A DNA stretch of 52,919 nt, taken from Enhygromyxa salina (lineage in GTDB: Bacteria; Myxococcota_A; Polyangia; Nannocystales; Nannocystaceae). Both the position numbers and the translations under genes were made by a program. The stretch lies in assembly GCF_002994615.1 (NCBI RefSeq), contig NZ_PVNK01000180.1, forward strand, positions 1 through 52,919. The letters run 5' to 3'. The notes under the pieces were generated by a model. It was not told the DNA's origin and ran no database searches. It worked only from the letters and a program-made list of their open reading frames with translations. Of this stretch, positions 7,243 through 16,110 are shown piece after piece (positions within the stretch are counted from its first letter, which is position 1; each line of letters opens with the position of its first letter).

Positions 7243-9674
7243 CGTCGGCGCTCCGAAGACCAGGGCAGCCGCGAGATCACGGCGCCAGTTTCGAGGTCGC
7301 AGTGCGGGCGCGAGGGCTGCGCTCGGAGGTGGAACTGAGCCTGCATCCCGCCCTGGCGAAAGTAGTCTTCGACCAGGGTCGCGAAGCGCTCGAGGTAGAG
7401 GCGCCGGTCTTCGCCGGGGCGCGGCGGGCCGAGCTCGAGCTCGACCGCCGCGCCGCCCGGGATCGACCTGCTGTCGAAGGAGGCGAGGGCGTCGAGGAGC
7501 TCATGCAGGGCCCCGGTGCCCCCGGGCGTCGCGGCGATGGTTGGTGTGATCCCGGGGTTGAAGGGCCGCCTGGCCCTGCGTCCGCTCGGCAGGGCCCCAA
7601 ACAGCTCGCCGTGGCTGACGTGGCTCGTCGTCCAGTAGGCCGGGCGGTAGGGCCCGCCGCGGTAGTTGGTGTGGGACTGGTAGACGTCGTAGATGAGGTC
7701 GAGCAGCCGATTCGAGTTGCGCAGGGCGACGGGGTCGCCGGTCCCCAGCCGCGGCATGTTGTGGACCAGGTCATCGCGGAGCTGAGTGTAGGGCGGCGCG
7801 AAGTCGCTGCGCACGGCCTCGATCAGCTCGGCCATGGTCGCGCGGCCGTCGCGAAACACCGCGACCTCGATCGCGTTGAGCGAGTCGCAGACCTCGGGAA
7901 ACGCGACGTGGGTCGCGCCCGACGAATTGTAGACCGCGCCGCCGCGGAGCAGATCGCGGCCGAGCGCGAGCGGACCCTCGAACAGGGTCGACAGCAGCGG
8001 GGTCGGGAGCAGGTCTTGATGGACACGGCTGAGCAGCTCGTTGATCTCGATCGCGCGCTCGATCTGAGCGCGGAGCTGGGTTGCGAAGGCGGCCCAGAAG
8101 TCCTCGTAGCCGCTGAACTCGCGGGGATCGGGCGTGTAGGGGCCGATCTGCTCGGGGCCGCGGGAGGTCTTGCCCTGAAACAGGGTCAGGTCCACGGCCT
8201 GGGCGAGGTTGAGCGTGATCGCCGACGCGGCGGCGTAGTCGCGACCGCTGCTCACGAGCGCGGCGCGGCCGACGATCGCGTAGTCGCGGGCGTGCTCGGG
8301 GCGCTGGCCCTGATTGATCAAGGTCTCGATGTCGGCGACGTCGCTGTGGATCGCCACGCTCGCGTCGGCGTTGACGATGACCTCGACGAGGCGATCGCGA
8401 TAGCGCAGATCGTTGACGTCAAAGCAGTAGCGGGCGTTGACGACGGGCGCGGGCAGAGCCATGAGCTCGGCGGTCCGGAGCAACACGTAGGTCAGATCGT
8501 TGACCGCGTCGCGGCCGTGCCCGTCGACCCCACCGAGGGTCAGGGCCGGAGTCGAGCCGACGCCGCCGCCGAGCAACTCGGCGGTCTCGGTCATCAGCGC
8601 GGTGTTGTCGGTCAACTTGAGCCACAGGCAGCAGCACAGCTCGACCGCCTGCGCGGGGGTCAGCCGCCCGGCCGCGACGTCGCGCTGATAAAAGGGCCAC
8701 AAGACCTGGTCGAGGCGGCCGGGGCTCAGGCCGAGGTTGGCGTTCTCGGCGTGGAGCGCGATCTGGTTGAGCCACAGCGAGTTGAGCGCCTCGCGGAAGC
8801 TGCGGGCGGGCTTGGCCGGGACCCGCGAGCAGACCTCGGCGAGGGCCTCGTACTCGCGGCGCGTGGTCCCATCGGTCGCCGCGCGCGCGAGCGCCCGGGC
8901 CTTCGAGGCCAACGCGGTCGCGTGCTCGATCGCGCCGCGCAGGGCCAGCTGCGCGGCCTGATAGAACACGACCTGAGCCTCGGCGTCGGCGTCTCCGAGC
9001 TCGCGCGAGAGCTCGATGTCGAGCTCGCGGGCCTGGGCCTCGGCGATGAGCGCGTCCATGCCCTCGTGGAGGACTCGCTCATGGCGCGGCACGCAGTGGG
9101 ACACGCCGCCGACCTTGCCGCAGGCGTAGAAGGTGAGCTTCTCGAGCAGGCGCAGGCACAAGGGCGGGGGCTTGCCGAGGCGCGCGCGGAGGATCTCGAT
9201 CACGGTCTCGTCGATCCAGTAGGGAAAGACCTCGAGGTTGAGGGTCTCGATCTCGGCCGCGCTGAGGCGCTGAGGGGTGGTCGCGCGGGCGCTGATCGTG
9301 TCGAGCTCGGGCCAGATCGAGAGGCCGAGGAGCTCGGGGTAGATGGGCGCGCCGAGCTGCTTGGAGGTCGTCGACCCGGCCAGGAGGTTGTCGTCGCGGA
9401 AGATCGCCTGGCGGCGGGACAGGTAGTGACGCACGCGCCGGGCGACGACGATCGCGGCGGGCGCGTGGGCGTCGGCGAGCTCGGTCATGTACTCGGTGAT
9501 CAGCTTGGCGCGCTCGATACAGATCTCGGCCTTGGCCTCGAGCTGGCGGGCCCGGAGCCGGGCGACGCGAGGCATCGAGGCCAGGGTCACGTGGGCGAGG
9601 CGGTGGTCGGACAGGGTGATTCGATCACGCTCGAGCGGGGCTGTGATCGTCGTGATTCGGGCCGATGAAGACAT
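7239..9674 (-). CDS. Glycyl-radical-enzyme homologue lacking catalytic Cys and Gly
   Basis: At 811 aa this has the length and landmarks of the pyruvate formate-lyase/glycerol dehydratase family: ICIERAKLITE and GAPIYPE near the N-terminus, TPALTLGGVDGHG, YAIVG, LNLAQAVDLTLFQG and GGMQAQFHL near the end. Active members carry GCVE or CC at the thiyl site after YAI; here it is GRAA, so Arg470 replaces the Cys and the Glu is Ala. They also end with a glycine loop of the form RVxGYSA; here only about 30 residues follow GGMQAQF and no such loop exists, because the next gene starts at once. No radical-SAM activase is in the window. It is therefore predicted to be a non-radical, repurposed member. 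ATG 9674 is used; Met34 would also fit the family start. Confidence 0.8.
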   Translation of the reverse strand: MSSSARITTITAPLERDRITLSDHRLAHVTLASMPRVARLRARQLEAKAEICIERAKLITEYMTELADAHAPAAIVVARRVRHYLSRRQAIFRDDNLLAGSTTSKQLGAPIYPELLGLSIWPELDTISARATTPQRLSAAEIETLNLEVFPYWIDETVIEILRARLGKPPPLCLRLLEKLTFYACGKVGGVSHCVPRHERVLHEGMDALIAEAQARELDIELSRELGDADAEAQVVFYQAAQLALRGAIEHATALASKARALARAATDGTTRREYEALAEVCSRVPAKPARSFREALNSLWLNQIALHAENANLGLSPGRLDQVLWPFYQRDVAAGRLTPAQAVELCCCLWLKLTDNTALMTETAELLGGGVGSTPALTLGGVDGHGRDAVNDLTYVLLRTAELMALPAPVVNARYCFDVNDLRYRDRLVEVIVNADASVAIHSDVADIETLINQGQRPEHARDYAIVGRAALVSSGRDYAAASAITLNLAQAVDLTLFQGKTSRGPEQIGPYTPDPREFSGYEDFWAAFATQLRAQIERAIEINELLSRVHQDLLPTPLLSTLFEGPLALGRDLLRGGAVYNSSGATHVAFPEVCDSLNAIEVAVFRDGRATMAELIEAVRSDFAPPYTQLRDDLVHNMPRLGTGDPVALRNSNRLLDLIYDVYQSHTNYRGGPYRPAYWTTSHVSHGELFGALPSGRRARRPFNPGITPTIAATPGGTGALHELLDALASFDSRSIPGGAAVELELGPPRPGEDRRLYLERFATLVEDYFRQGGMQAQFHLRAQPSRPHCDLETGAVISRLPWSSERRR

Positions 9675-9782
9675 ACCTGGCGCTGGGGCCAGGATGACTC
9701 GAACAGCTGCGGCGTCCCGCCTCGGTCGCCAGCGGGTTGTTCCGCGCGTGGTCCGGCGCCGCGTGTTTTTTGCGGTGGGCTG

Positions 9783-11903
9783 CTAGCGAACGACGAGGTC
9801 CGTGATCGTGCCGTCCGCGTAGGTGATCGCCAGGCGCTTGCGGCCCTCGGAGCGCGTGCTGGCGAGGTTGAGGTCCCACAGCTTGGCCTCCACGCAGCGG
9901 TTGGGGCTGACGACGGCGACGATCTCGAGGTCGGTGGTCTCGAACTCGAAGCTGCCGCGTCGAGCGGCGCAGCTGTCAATCACGGTCTGGGCCAGGGTCC
10001 GAAGCGCGCTTCGGTGCGAGCTGCCGCGGCGGCCGAAGCTGCCGGCGCCCCCGCACCTGAAGCTGCTCCCGACGCCGTGCAGGCCGAGGCCACCGATGTA
10101 CGGGGCCTGGGCCGGGGCCGACCCGTCGAAGCTCGCCTCCGCCCAGGCCGAGGTGAAGGGGGAGACGACCTCGGCGTAGAAGGCCAGCGCGGCGCGAGCG
10201 GCGTCCGAGAGCGGGTTGTCGGACTCGTCGCTAGCGAGGCGGCCGGCGGCTCGACGCCCGGCGGCCTCGCTCGGTGTGGCGGTCCAGGCTCGCCGCTGAC
10301 CCCAGACCTCACCGAAGAGGGTCGCGCGCTCGAGGGCCGCGCCCGGGTGGCGAAACTCGGCGTAGCGCCGGGCCGCGCCGGCGCCGAGCCAGCGGCCGAG
10401 GGGGTGCTCGAGGCGCTGACCGTCGCGCAGCTCGAGCGCGAGGGTCAGCGACCAGACGCGGGTCGGGCTGATCAGCTCACGGGCGGGCTCGTCGCCGAGC
10501 GAGCTCGAGCTGACCTCCCACAGCATGCCCCCGCCCTCGCGCGCGACCGCGAGCCAGGGCGCGTCGGCGGCCGCGGGTCCGAAGCCCTCGGATGAGTTGT
10601 CGCTTGCCTGGAGGATGTGGATCCGCTCGCTCGACGCCGCGCTCGCGGCTCGCTGCTCGTCGACCGAGAAATCCTGCCGGAGGTAGAGGTCGCTGAGCAC
10701 GATGACCCAGTCGGCCCCGTCGGCCGCCGCAGGTGAGGCGAGCAGCTCGCGGGCGAAGCTCATGGCCGCGCCGAGCTCGCTGCCGTTGCGGACCTCGATC
10801 TCGAGCTTGGCCAGATCCTCGGCGGCCCAGGCCGCGGGCACGAAGTCGTGGTAGATGCGGCGCGGCGTCCGATCGAAGACCACGAGCTCGGTCCGGGTCG
10901 GCTGGGCGGGATCGGCAGCGAGCTGCTCGAGGTAGGCGGCCGCGAGCTCGGTCAGCTCGCGGCGCGAGCTGTCGCTGAGCGAGCGCGAGGCGTCGACCAG
11001 CACGACCACGCGGCGCACCGGGGGCAGCTGGGCGAGGACGCTCGGGGCCTCGAAGTCGGCCAGGAGCACGCGGCCGAGGGCGGGCTCGTCGGGGCTGGCC
11101 ACGAGCCTGGCCGCGGCCGCGGGCGCGCGCTCGACCAGCCCGGGCAGGTCGAGGTCGACGGCGCTGAGCTGGCCGCGGCCGCGGTCGTGGGGCGCGAGCT
11201 CGATCGTGTGGACGCTCGCGCCGTCGAGGGTCGTGCCCGCCGAGCCCAGCGCCCGGCCATCGACGCTGACGGCGAGCGCGGGGTCGCGAGCTCCGCGGAG
11301 CTCGACGGTCGCCGTGCGCCCGTAGGCGTCGAAGCTCGGCAGCTCGACGAGGTAGCGACCCTCGACGTAGGTGCTGGGCATGAAGACCTCGTAGGACACG
11401 GTCCGCGAGTGCAGCGGCGGGATCGGGTAGATCGACAGCTCGGCCTCGCAGGCGTAGTCCTCGCGGGTCACGTGGACGGCGGTGTCGGCGTTGAGGACCG
11501 TGGGGGCGCCGTCCGCGGGCCCCTCGAGCGCCAGCGCCCAGCGCCGCGCCGCCTCGGCCTCGTCGAGCAGCTCGGCGGACACCCAGCTCGCCGCGCCCGA
11601 CTGGTCTGGGGCTCGAAGCTTGACGTCGCCGAGGGTCGCCGCGCAGGGCAGGGGGATCGGCAGCTCGACCTCGGCGTGGAGCAGACCGGAGTTGAACATC
11701 GACCGGGTCACGCGCAGCGTCGCGCCTTCGCGGGCGACCGAGATCTCGATCTGGTGGTCCTGCTCGTCGACTCCGGCCGTCCCCGGGACCGGGTCGTGCG
11801 CCCGGGCCAAGGGGGTCCAGGCGAGGGTCGCGGCGAGGGCCACGAGGGGGAACCGGGCATGCTGAGGGCGCACAGGGGCCCATGACAGGGCGACCTGTGA
11901 CAA
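9783..11903 (-). CDS. Secreted VIT/VWA-domain protein
   Basis: 706 aa. An N-terminal signal peptide ends near LAWTPLARA. The following 200 residues (AELLDEAEAARRWALALEG, the strand VHVTREDYACEAELSIYPIPP and ELPSFDAYGR) resemble a VIT (inter-alpha-trypsin) domain. A von Willebrand A domain starts at about residue 295 with the metal-site motif DASRSLS. The C-terminal 200 residues are probably beta-rich and contain a Gly-rich GGAGSFGRRGSS segment. It likely acts in the envelope as an adhesion or scaffold protein. It is the last gene of a leftward operon, 13 bases after the membrane protein. Its stop TAG lies at the edge of a CTAGCAGCCC half-palindrome. Translation could also begin at an internal GTG (residue 11). 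Confidence 0.8.
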   Translation of the reverse strand: MSQVALSWAPVRPQHARFPLVALAATLAWTPLARAHDPVPGTAGVDEQDHQIEISVAREGATLRVTRSMFNSGLLHAEVELPIPLPCAATLGDVKLRAPDQSGAASWVSAELLDEAEAARRWALALEGPADGAPTVLNADTAVHVTREDYACEAELSIYPIPPLHSRTVSYEVFMPSTYVEGRYLVELPSFDAYGRTATVELRGARDPALAVSVDGRALGSAGTTLDGASVHTIELAPHDRGRGQLSAVDLDLPGLVERAPAAAARLVASPDEPALGRVLLADFEAPSVLAQLPPVRRVVVLVDASRSLSDSSRRELTELAAAYLEQLAADPAQPTRTELVVFDRTPRRIYHDFVPAAWAAEDLAKLEIEVRNGSELGAAMSFARELLASPAAADGADWVIVLSDLYLRQDFSVDEQRAASAASSERIHILQASDNSSEGFGPAAADAPWLAVAREGGGMLWEVSSSSLGDEPARELISPTRVWSLTLALELRDGQRLEHPLGRWLGAGAARRYAEFRHPGAALERATLFGEVWGQRRAWTATPSEAAGRRAAGRLASDESDNPLSDAARAALAFYAEVVSPFTSAWAEASFDGSAPAQAPYIGGLGLHGVGSSFRCGGAGSFGRRGSSHRSALRTLAQTVIDSCAARRGSFEFETTDLEIVAVVSPNRCVEAKLWDLNLASTRSEGRKRLAITYADGTITDLVVR

Positions 11904-11916
11904 GTTCCCGAGGGCC

Positions 11917-12732
11917 TCAGGCGCGGCGATCTTCGACGGCCAGCGCGACCCGCCACAGGCCGAAGATCAGCCCCGCGAGCCCGGCCGCGCGCGCGACCCA
12001 GATCCCGCCCGGGCTCGGGCCGGCCTGGATCACCAGCGCGAGCGCGCCGACGACCACCGCGAGCTTGAGCGACTCGATCAGCGCCCCGCTCAGCCACCAC
12101 AGCGGACGCTTGGCCACGTGCCCGATCGCGCGCAGGAAGGTCATGGGGTGCAGGGGCCGGGCGTCGTCGAGGACGACCGCCGCCCTCGCCCGATCGAGGA
12201 CCAGGAGCGGGAAGCTGGCCAGGAGCAGCGCCAGCGGGAGCCCGCCCGCGCCGAGCAGCGCGACCGGGACCGCCGCCAGCGAGGTGCACAGGGCCCGAAA
12301 CACGAGCCCGTAGCCCGACTGGACGACCATGGCGGGCAGCTCGCGCCCGGCGGACCCGAAGATCCAGGCCAGCGAGCGCTCGCCGTCGAGGCGGGTCAGG
12401 ATCGGCGGCGCCGCGACGACCGAGAAGACCGCGGCCAGGACCGCGCTGGCGCTGAGGCTCGTGGCGATCGCGGCGGCGACGGCCGGCTCTTCGATCAGCA
12501 GCTCGGTGACCGCGCGCAGCCGATGCCCGTCGTCGAACCACGTGAAGTTGCGCATGGCGGCCTCCGCCGCCGCGCGCCCGGGCCCGGCGAGCAGCTTGGC
12601 CAGCAGCAGCTGCGCGGCCCACAGCGCGAGCACGAAGCCCGGCGCCATGACCACGCGCGCGAGCGCCCGCAGCGGCCAGGTGTGACGGCGCCCTCGGCCA
12701 GCGGACTCGGGGGCCTCGGAGCTGGCGTCCAC
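11917..12732 (-). CDS. Multi-pass membrane protein, unknown function
   Basis: 271 aa with about five hydrophobic stretches: 30-50, 83-112, 130-152, 153-175 and 220-262. The N-terminal 20 residues are hydrophilic and Arg-rich. No known transporter motif is seen. It lies between the M1-type peptidase gene (2-base gap) and the VIT/VWA gene (13-base gap) in one operon, so it may anchor or export one of them. The topology resembles a polytopic permease-like protein with an unusually Ala/Leu-rich composition. Confidence 0.75.
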   Translation of the reverse strand: MDASSEAPESAGRGRRHTWPLRALARVVMAPGFVLALWAAQLLLAKLLAGPGRAAAEAAMRNFTWFDDGHRLRAVTELLIEEPAVAAAIATSLSASAVLAAVFSVVAAPPILTRLDGERSLAWIFGSAGRELPAMVVQSGYGLVFRALCTSLAAVPVALLGAGGLPLALLLASFPLLVLDRARAAVVLDDARPLHPMTFLRAIGHVAKRPLWWLSGALIESLKLAVVVGALALVIQAGPSPGGIWVARAAGLAGLIFGLWRVALAVEDRRA

Positions 12733-12734
12733 GC

Positions 12735-14984
12735 TCAGATCCCCAGCCCCCCGAGGACGGCGAGATTCGCGGCCTCGTCGATGTCGCCGAGCCAGGTCGA
12801 GAGCGGCTCGGTCGGCGGATCTTTGTGGTGCTCGGCCCAGGCCGCGTTGTCGAGCTTGCGCGGCTCGATCAGCAGCTGCATGCGCGGATCGACGATCGCC
12901 CGGGTCACGCGGCGGCCGGGGAACTCGAAGCGGTGATGGTCGGCCTGCCCGTCCCAGACCACGGTGCTGCGCTCGCCGTCATCGAACTCGACCAGGACCT
13001 CCACGGGCACGCGGAAGCTCGAGCGCCGCTGCACGATCACGAAGCCCTCGACCTCGGCGTCGCCGAGCCGGGTGACCTTGTTGTCGCGGCTGTCGGAGCG
13101 CTCGGCCAGGGTCCACTCGGGCGGGCCGATCGGGGGCGCGTGGCCGAACAAGCTGGCGAGGGCCCGCTGGGTCTCGAGCACGGCCTGCGGAGGCTCGGGC
13201 GGCAGGGGCTCGTCTGGGCCCCGGGGGTGCCAGCCCGCGCCGCCGATCAGGGGCTGGTTGCCGACTCGGATCAGGCGAAAGTCGGCGATCGCCGCGCCGC
13301 GCAGGCCGAGGTCGAGGTAGTCCTGGACGTCGAGCCAGACCGTGCCCGGGCCGCCGTCCCCGACCAGGGCCAGGCGGCCGTCCTCGCCGCCGATCTCCTC
13401 GACCAGGGTGCGCTCGAGCAGCTGGCCGTCGGGGTGACGAAAGCGAGCCTCCTGGGTGTAGCGGGTCATCGCCCGATCCCAGGGCTCGCGTCCGCACAGC
13501 TCGCGCAGGGTCAGCATCACCGCCGCGGTCTTTTGATAGGTGACCGTGCCGTAGGAACCGACCAGGGGATCGAAGCGATCGGCGGGCTGATCGAGGGGGT
13601 CGCGGTCGCCGGTCTGGATCAGCGAGAGCGCGATGAGGTCCTTGGTCGTGAGCGCGTGTCCGAAGACCTGCGCGACCCAGGGATCCTCGCCGTAGGCGTC
13701 CCAGTAGACCAGCTGGTTCGCGCTCGTGTTCAGGCCCTCGTCGAGCCAGGGCTGGGCGTGCTCGTTCGAGGCGAGCAGGCCCTGGAAGTACTGATGCCCG
13801 AACTCGTGGACGGTCGTGAACACGCCCGTGAGCCGCTCGCGCAGGAGCCAGGCCGGGAGCTTGTCGGCCTTGGCGATGTTCGAGGTCGTGTAGAGGGTCG
13901 GGTACTCCATGCCCCCGGCCCCCGCGGCGCCCTTGGGCACGTGGACGATCGTGATCGTGGACCAGGGGTAGGGGCCAAAGCGGGCCTCCATGCTGGCGAG
14001 GGCGTGCGCTTGGGCCTCGAGGTGGACGACGGCGTCGTCGACGAACTCGGGCTGGATCAGCTGGCGGATGCGGATGCCCTCGTACTCGCCCCAGTGCTCG
14101 ATGAAGTTGGGATCGGCGACCCAGGCGAAGTCGTGGACCATCTGGGCCCGGTAGTGGAGGCGCTTGCGATCATCGCTCGGCTGCTGCTCGTCGACGCGCA
14201 CGCCCGAGGCCCCGACCACGTAGTCGGCCGGGACGTCGAGGAAGACCTCGTAGTCGCCGAAGTCGGCGTAGAACTCCGAGAACAGGCCGAAGGTGTGGGC
14301 CTGCCAGCCCGCCGCCTCCTCGAGCACGCCGATCTTCGGGAACCACTGCCCGGCCATGTGAAAGTCGCCGTAGTAGCCGGTCCGCGCGAACACCTGGGGC
14401 AGGCGCGTGGTGAACTCGAGCTCGAGGACCACCGACTCGCCGGGGCCGACGGGCTCGGGCAAGGTCACGGTCATGGTGGTCGGGTCGTCGTCTTCGGCGT
14501 AGCTCAGGGCGACGCCGGGCTCGGGCGGGGTCTGCTCGAGGGCGAGCGCGTCTCGCGGGGGCGTGCGCCCGAGCAGCTCGACACGCTCGACCGAGGTGAA
14601 GCCCCAGCGCCCGGGCGCGAACTTCTGGCCGCGGTGGCTGCCGCGGGCCGCGGCCATCCACTCGCTGTCCTCGGCCCGGAACGCGTTCATGTACAGATGA
14701 AAGGGCAGGCGGTCGACGGTGCGCGCGGTCGCGTTGCGCCACGACATGCGCAGGGTCCCGTGGATCTCGTGGGTGATCTCGTCGAGGCGGGCGTCGATCC
14801 AGTAGTCGACGATGTGCGCGTCCTCGGGGATCACGCCGCGCGCCGACTCGGGCCGCAGGGCCTGTTCGGGCTCGTCGACCGCGCGAAAGCTCGGTACCTC
14901 GTCGTCGCAGCCCAGCCCCACGAGCCCGAGCACAGGCCCGATCAGGGCCGCGAGCGCGGTGGACAGCGCGTTCGTAGGGGGCAT
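12735..14984 (-). CDS. M1-family metallopeptidase lipoprotein
   Basis: 749 aa from ATG 14984, chosen because it starts a lipoprotein signal ending LVGLGC. The protein has the M1 aminopeptidase architecture: an N-terminal beta domain, a GGMEYP exopeptidase-like motif (357-362, in place of GAMEN), the zinc site HEFGH (His393, Glu394, His397) and the third ligand Glu416 in WLDEGLN, exactly 18 residues on. It should be an active zinc peptidase displayed on the outside of a membrane. It heads a leftward operon with a membrane protein and a VIT/VWA protein and is divergent from tsaE, 48 bases away. Confidence 0.88.
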   Translation of the reverse strand: MPPTNALSTALAALIGPVLGLVGLGCDDEVPSFRAVDEPEQALRPESARGVIPEDAHIVDYWIDARLDEITHEIHGTLRMSWRNATARTVDRLPFHLYMNAFRAEDSEWMAAARGSHRGQKFAPGRWGFTSVERVELLGRTPPRDALALEQTPPEPGVALSYAEDDDPTTMTVTLPEPVGPGESVVLELEFTTRLPQVFARTGYYGDFHMAGQWFPKIGVLEEAAGWQAHTFGLFSEFYADFGDYEVFLDVPADYVVGASGVRVDEQQPSDDRKRLHYRAQMVHDFAWVADPNFIEHWGEYEGIRIRQLIQPEFVDDAVVHLEAQAHALASMEARFGPYPWSTITIVHVPKGAAGAGGMEYPTLYTTSNIAKADKLPAWLLRERLTGVFTTVHEFGHQYFQGLLASNEHAQPWLDEGLNTSANQLVYWDAYGEDPWVAQVFGHALTTKDLIALSLIQTGDRDPLDQPADRFDPLVGSYGTVTYQKTAAVMLTLRELCGREPWDRAMTRYTQEARFRHPDGQLLERTLVEEIGGEDGRLALVGDGGPGTVWLDVQDYLDLGLRGAAIADFRLIRVGNQPLIGGAGWHPRGPDEPLPPEPPQAVLETQRALASLFGHAPPIGPPEWTLAERSDSRDNKVTRLGDAEVEGFVIVQRRSSFRVPVEVLVEFDDGERSTVVWDGQADHHRFEFPGRRVTRAIVDPRMQLLIEPRKLDNAAWAEHHKDPPTEPLSTWLGDIDEAANLAVLGGLGI

Positions 14985-15032
14985 GCTTGGGCATGGGTAC
15001 ACCCGTGTTTGCGGGGGTGCAATCGCGAGACG

Positions 15033-15548
15033 ATGGACGCGCGCAACGAATTCGCCCACGAACTAGACGAGCCCCACATGTGCCGATGGGCCGAGGCGCT
15101 CGGCGCCGAGCTGCGCGGCGGCGACGTCGTGCTCTTGCGCGGAGAGATGGGCGCGGGCAAGACGACGCTGGTTCGGGCGCTCGCCCGCGGCCTCGGGGTC
15201 GCGCGACCCGAGCGCGTGTGCAGCCCGACCTACACGGTCTGCATGATCCACCCGGGCCGCGTCGGTCTGGTCCACGTGGATCTGTTTCGGCTCGGCGAGG
15301 GCGGCCCGGTCGGCGGCGCCGCCTTCGAGGCCCTGGGGCTCGAGCATGACGAGCTCCCCGGGCCCGGGCGCGTGCTGGTCGTCGAGTGGTCCGAGCTGTG
15401 GGCCGACCCACCGAAGCAACAGCTCACGATTGGCCTGGCTCGGGTCGCCGGTCGGGCCGAGCTCCGTCGGCTCACGGTCCGTGGGGTGGGCACGCGTTGG
15501 TCTCCGGAGGTCGTGGCCGGCTTCGCGGCGGCGCTCGAAGACCAGTGA
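15033..15548 (+). CDS. tsaE: TsaE, tRNA t6A biosynthesis ATPase
   Basis: 171 aa. TsaE is the ATPase partner of TsaB/TsaD in making N6-threonylcarbamoyladenosine at position 37 of ANN-decoding tRNAs. Visible signatures are the Walker A GEMGAGKTT (37-45), CSPTYTV (the conserved SPT-Y motif), HVDLFRL and VVEWSEL. The start ATG 15033 gives the normal family length, while the frame extends far upstream only as an antisense shadow of the peptidase gene. It is monocistronic as far as can be seen and divergent from the M1-type peptidase. A 280-base gap follows before the histone gene, with nothing else evident. Confidence 0.93.
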   Translation: MDARNEFAHELDEPHMCRWAEALGAELRGGDVVLLRGEMGAGKTTLVRALARGLGVARPERVCSPTYTVCMIHPGRVGLVHVDLFRLGEGGPVGGAAFEALGLEHDELPGPGRVLVVEWSELWADPPKQQLTIGLARVAGRAELRRLTVRGVGTRWSPEVVAGFAAALEDQ

Positions 15549-15828
15549 GCAAGCGCCTCCAGCGGTGGCTGGCGCCAGGTCGGCGGGCCGGGGGCCGCGG
15601 CCAGAAAATTGGCTGATTTCATCGCGTTGGAGGCGCGCGAGGCGGCGCTTCGATGGCGCCGATCCTCGCCTGGACCCGCTGACCGGGCCCTGGCGGCCGA
15701 ATTTGCCTTTGCAAAGCCGGGCCTCGCCCGTTTATGGTGCGCCGCATCGCGTTCGTCGCATCAGCGAACACGGACGCACACCCTCAGCAATCCCACGCAC
15801 GCTCCCAGCACACGAGAGGTCCCCCGTC

Positions 15829-16017
15829 ATGGCCAACAAACCCAAGGAAATCGTCGTCGTAGGCTCGAAGGTCAAGGAGGTCGTCCGCGCGGCCGGCCTG
15901 CGCAGCGATGGCGAGCTGGTGGCCGCCGTTTCGGAGCAGGTCCACGCGATGCTCCAGGCGGCGATCAACCGCTGCACCCAAAACGGCCGCAGCACCGTTC
16001 GTCCCCACGATCTCTAG
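15829..16017 (+). CDS. Small bacterial histone-fold protein
   Basis: 62 aa. The sequence has the spacing of a single histone fold: SKVKEVVRAAG (helix 1), DGELVAAVSEQVHAMLQAAI (long helix 2), then NRCTQNGRSTVRPHDL (loop and helix 3). The NGR-TV-P-DL ending is the hallmark seen in archaeal and recently studied bacterial histones such as the Bdellovibrio Bd0055 type. It should dimerise and bind DNA. The ATG is preceded by GAGAGG. A weak promoter-like pair (TTTGCA, 17 bases, TTTATG) is near 15709-15737. It stands alone between tsaE and rlmKL. The assignment comes from reading the pattern. A second histone-fold gene lies at 43904. Confidence 0.8.
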   Translation: MANKPKEIVVVGSKVKEVVRAAGLRSDGELVAAVSEQVHAMLQAAINRCTQNGRSTVRPHDL

Positions 16018-16110
16018 ACCACCGTCGAGGCGCGTCGTCAAAGGCGCGTTTGACCGGGCGCGCGCGAGACCCTAGGAGCTAGGGGCTCGGGCGCGTTCGC
16101 ACGTTTGGCC

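Noticed and set aside
7239..7330. A frameshift hiding the missing glycyl loop
   Set aside because: No frame in this stretch encodes RVxGY-like sequence, and the following gene starts immediately with good codon bias.
7302..9668. A 788-codon plus-strand frame opposite the glycyl-radical-enzyme homologue
   Set aside because: Low-complexity antisense shadow; the minus strand has the family motifs.
12825..15032. A large upstream extension of the tsaE frame
   Set aside because: It is antisense to the M1-type peptidase gene; the TsaE family length is reached from ATG 15033.
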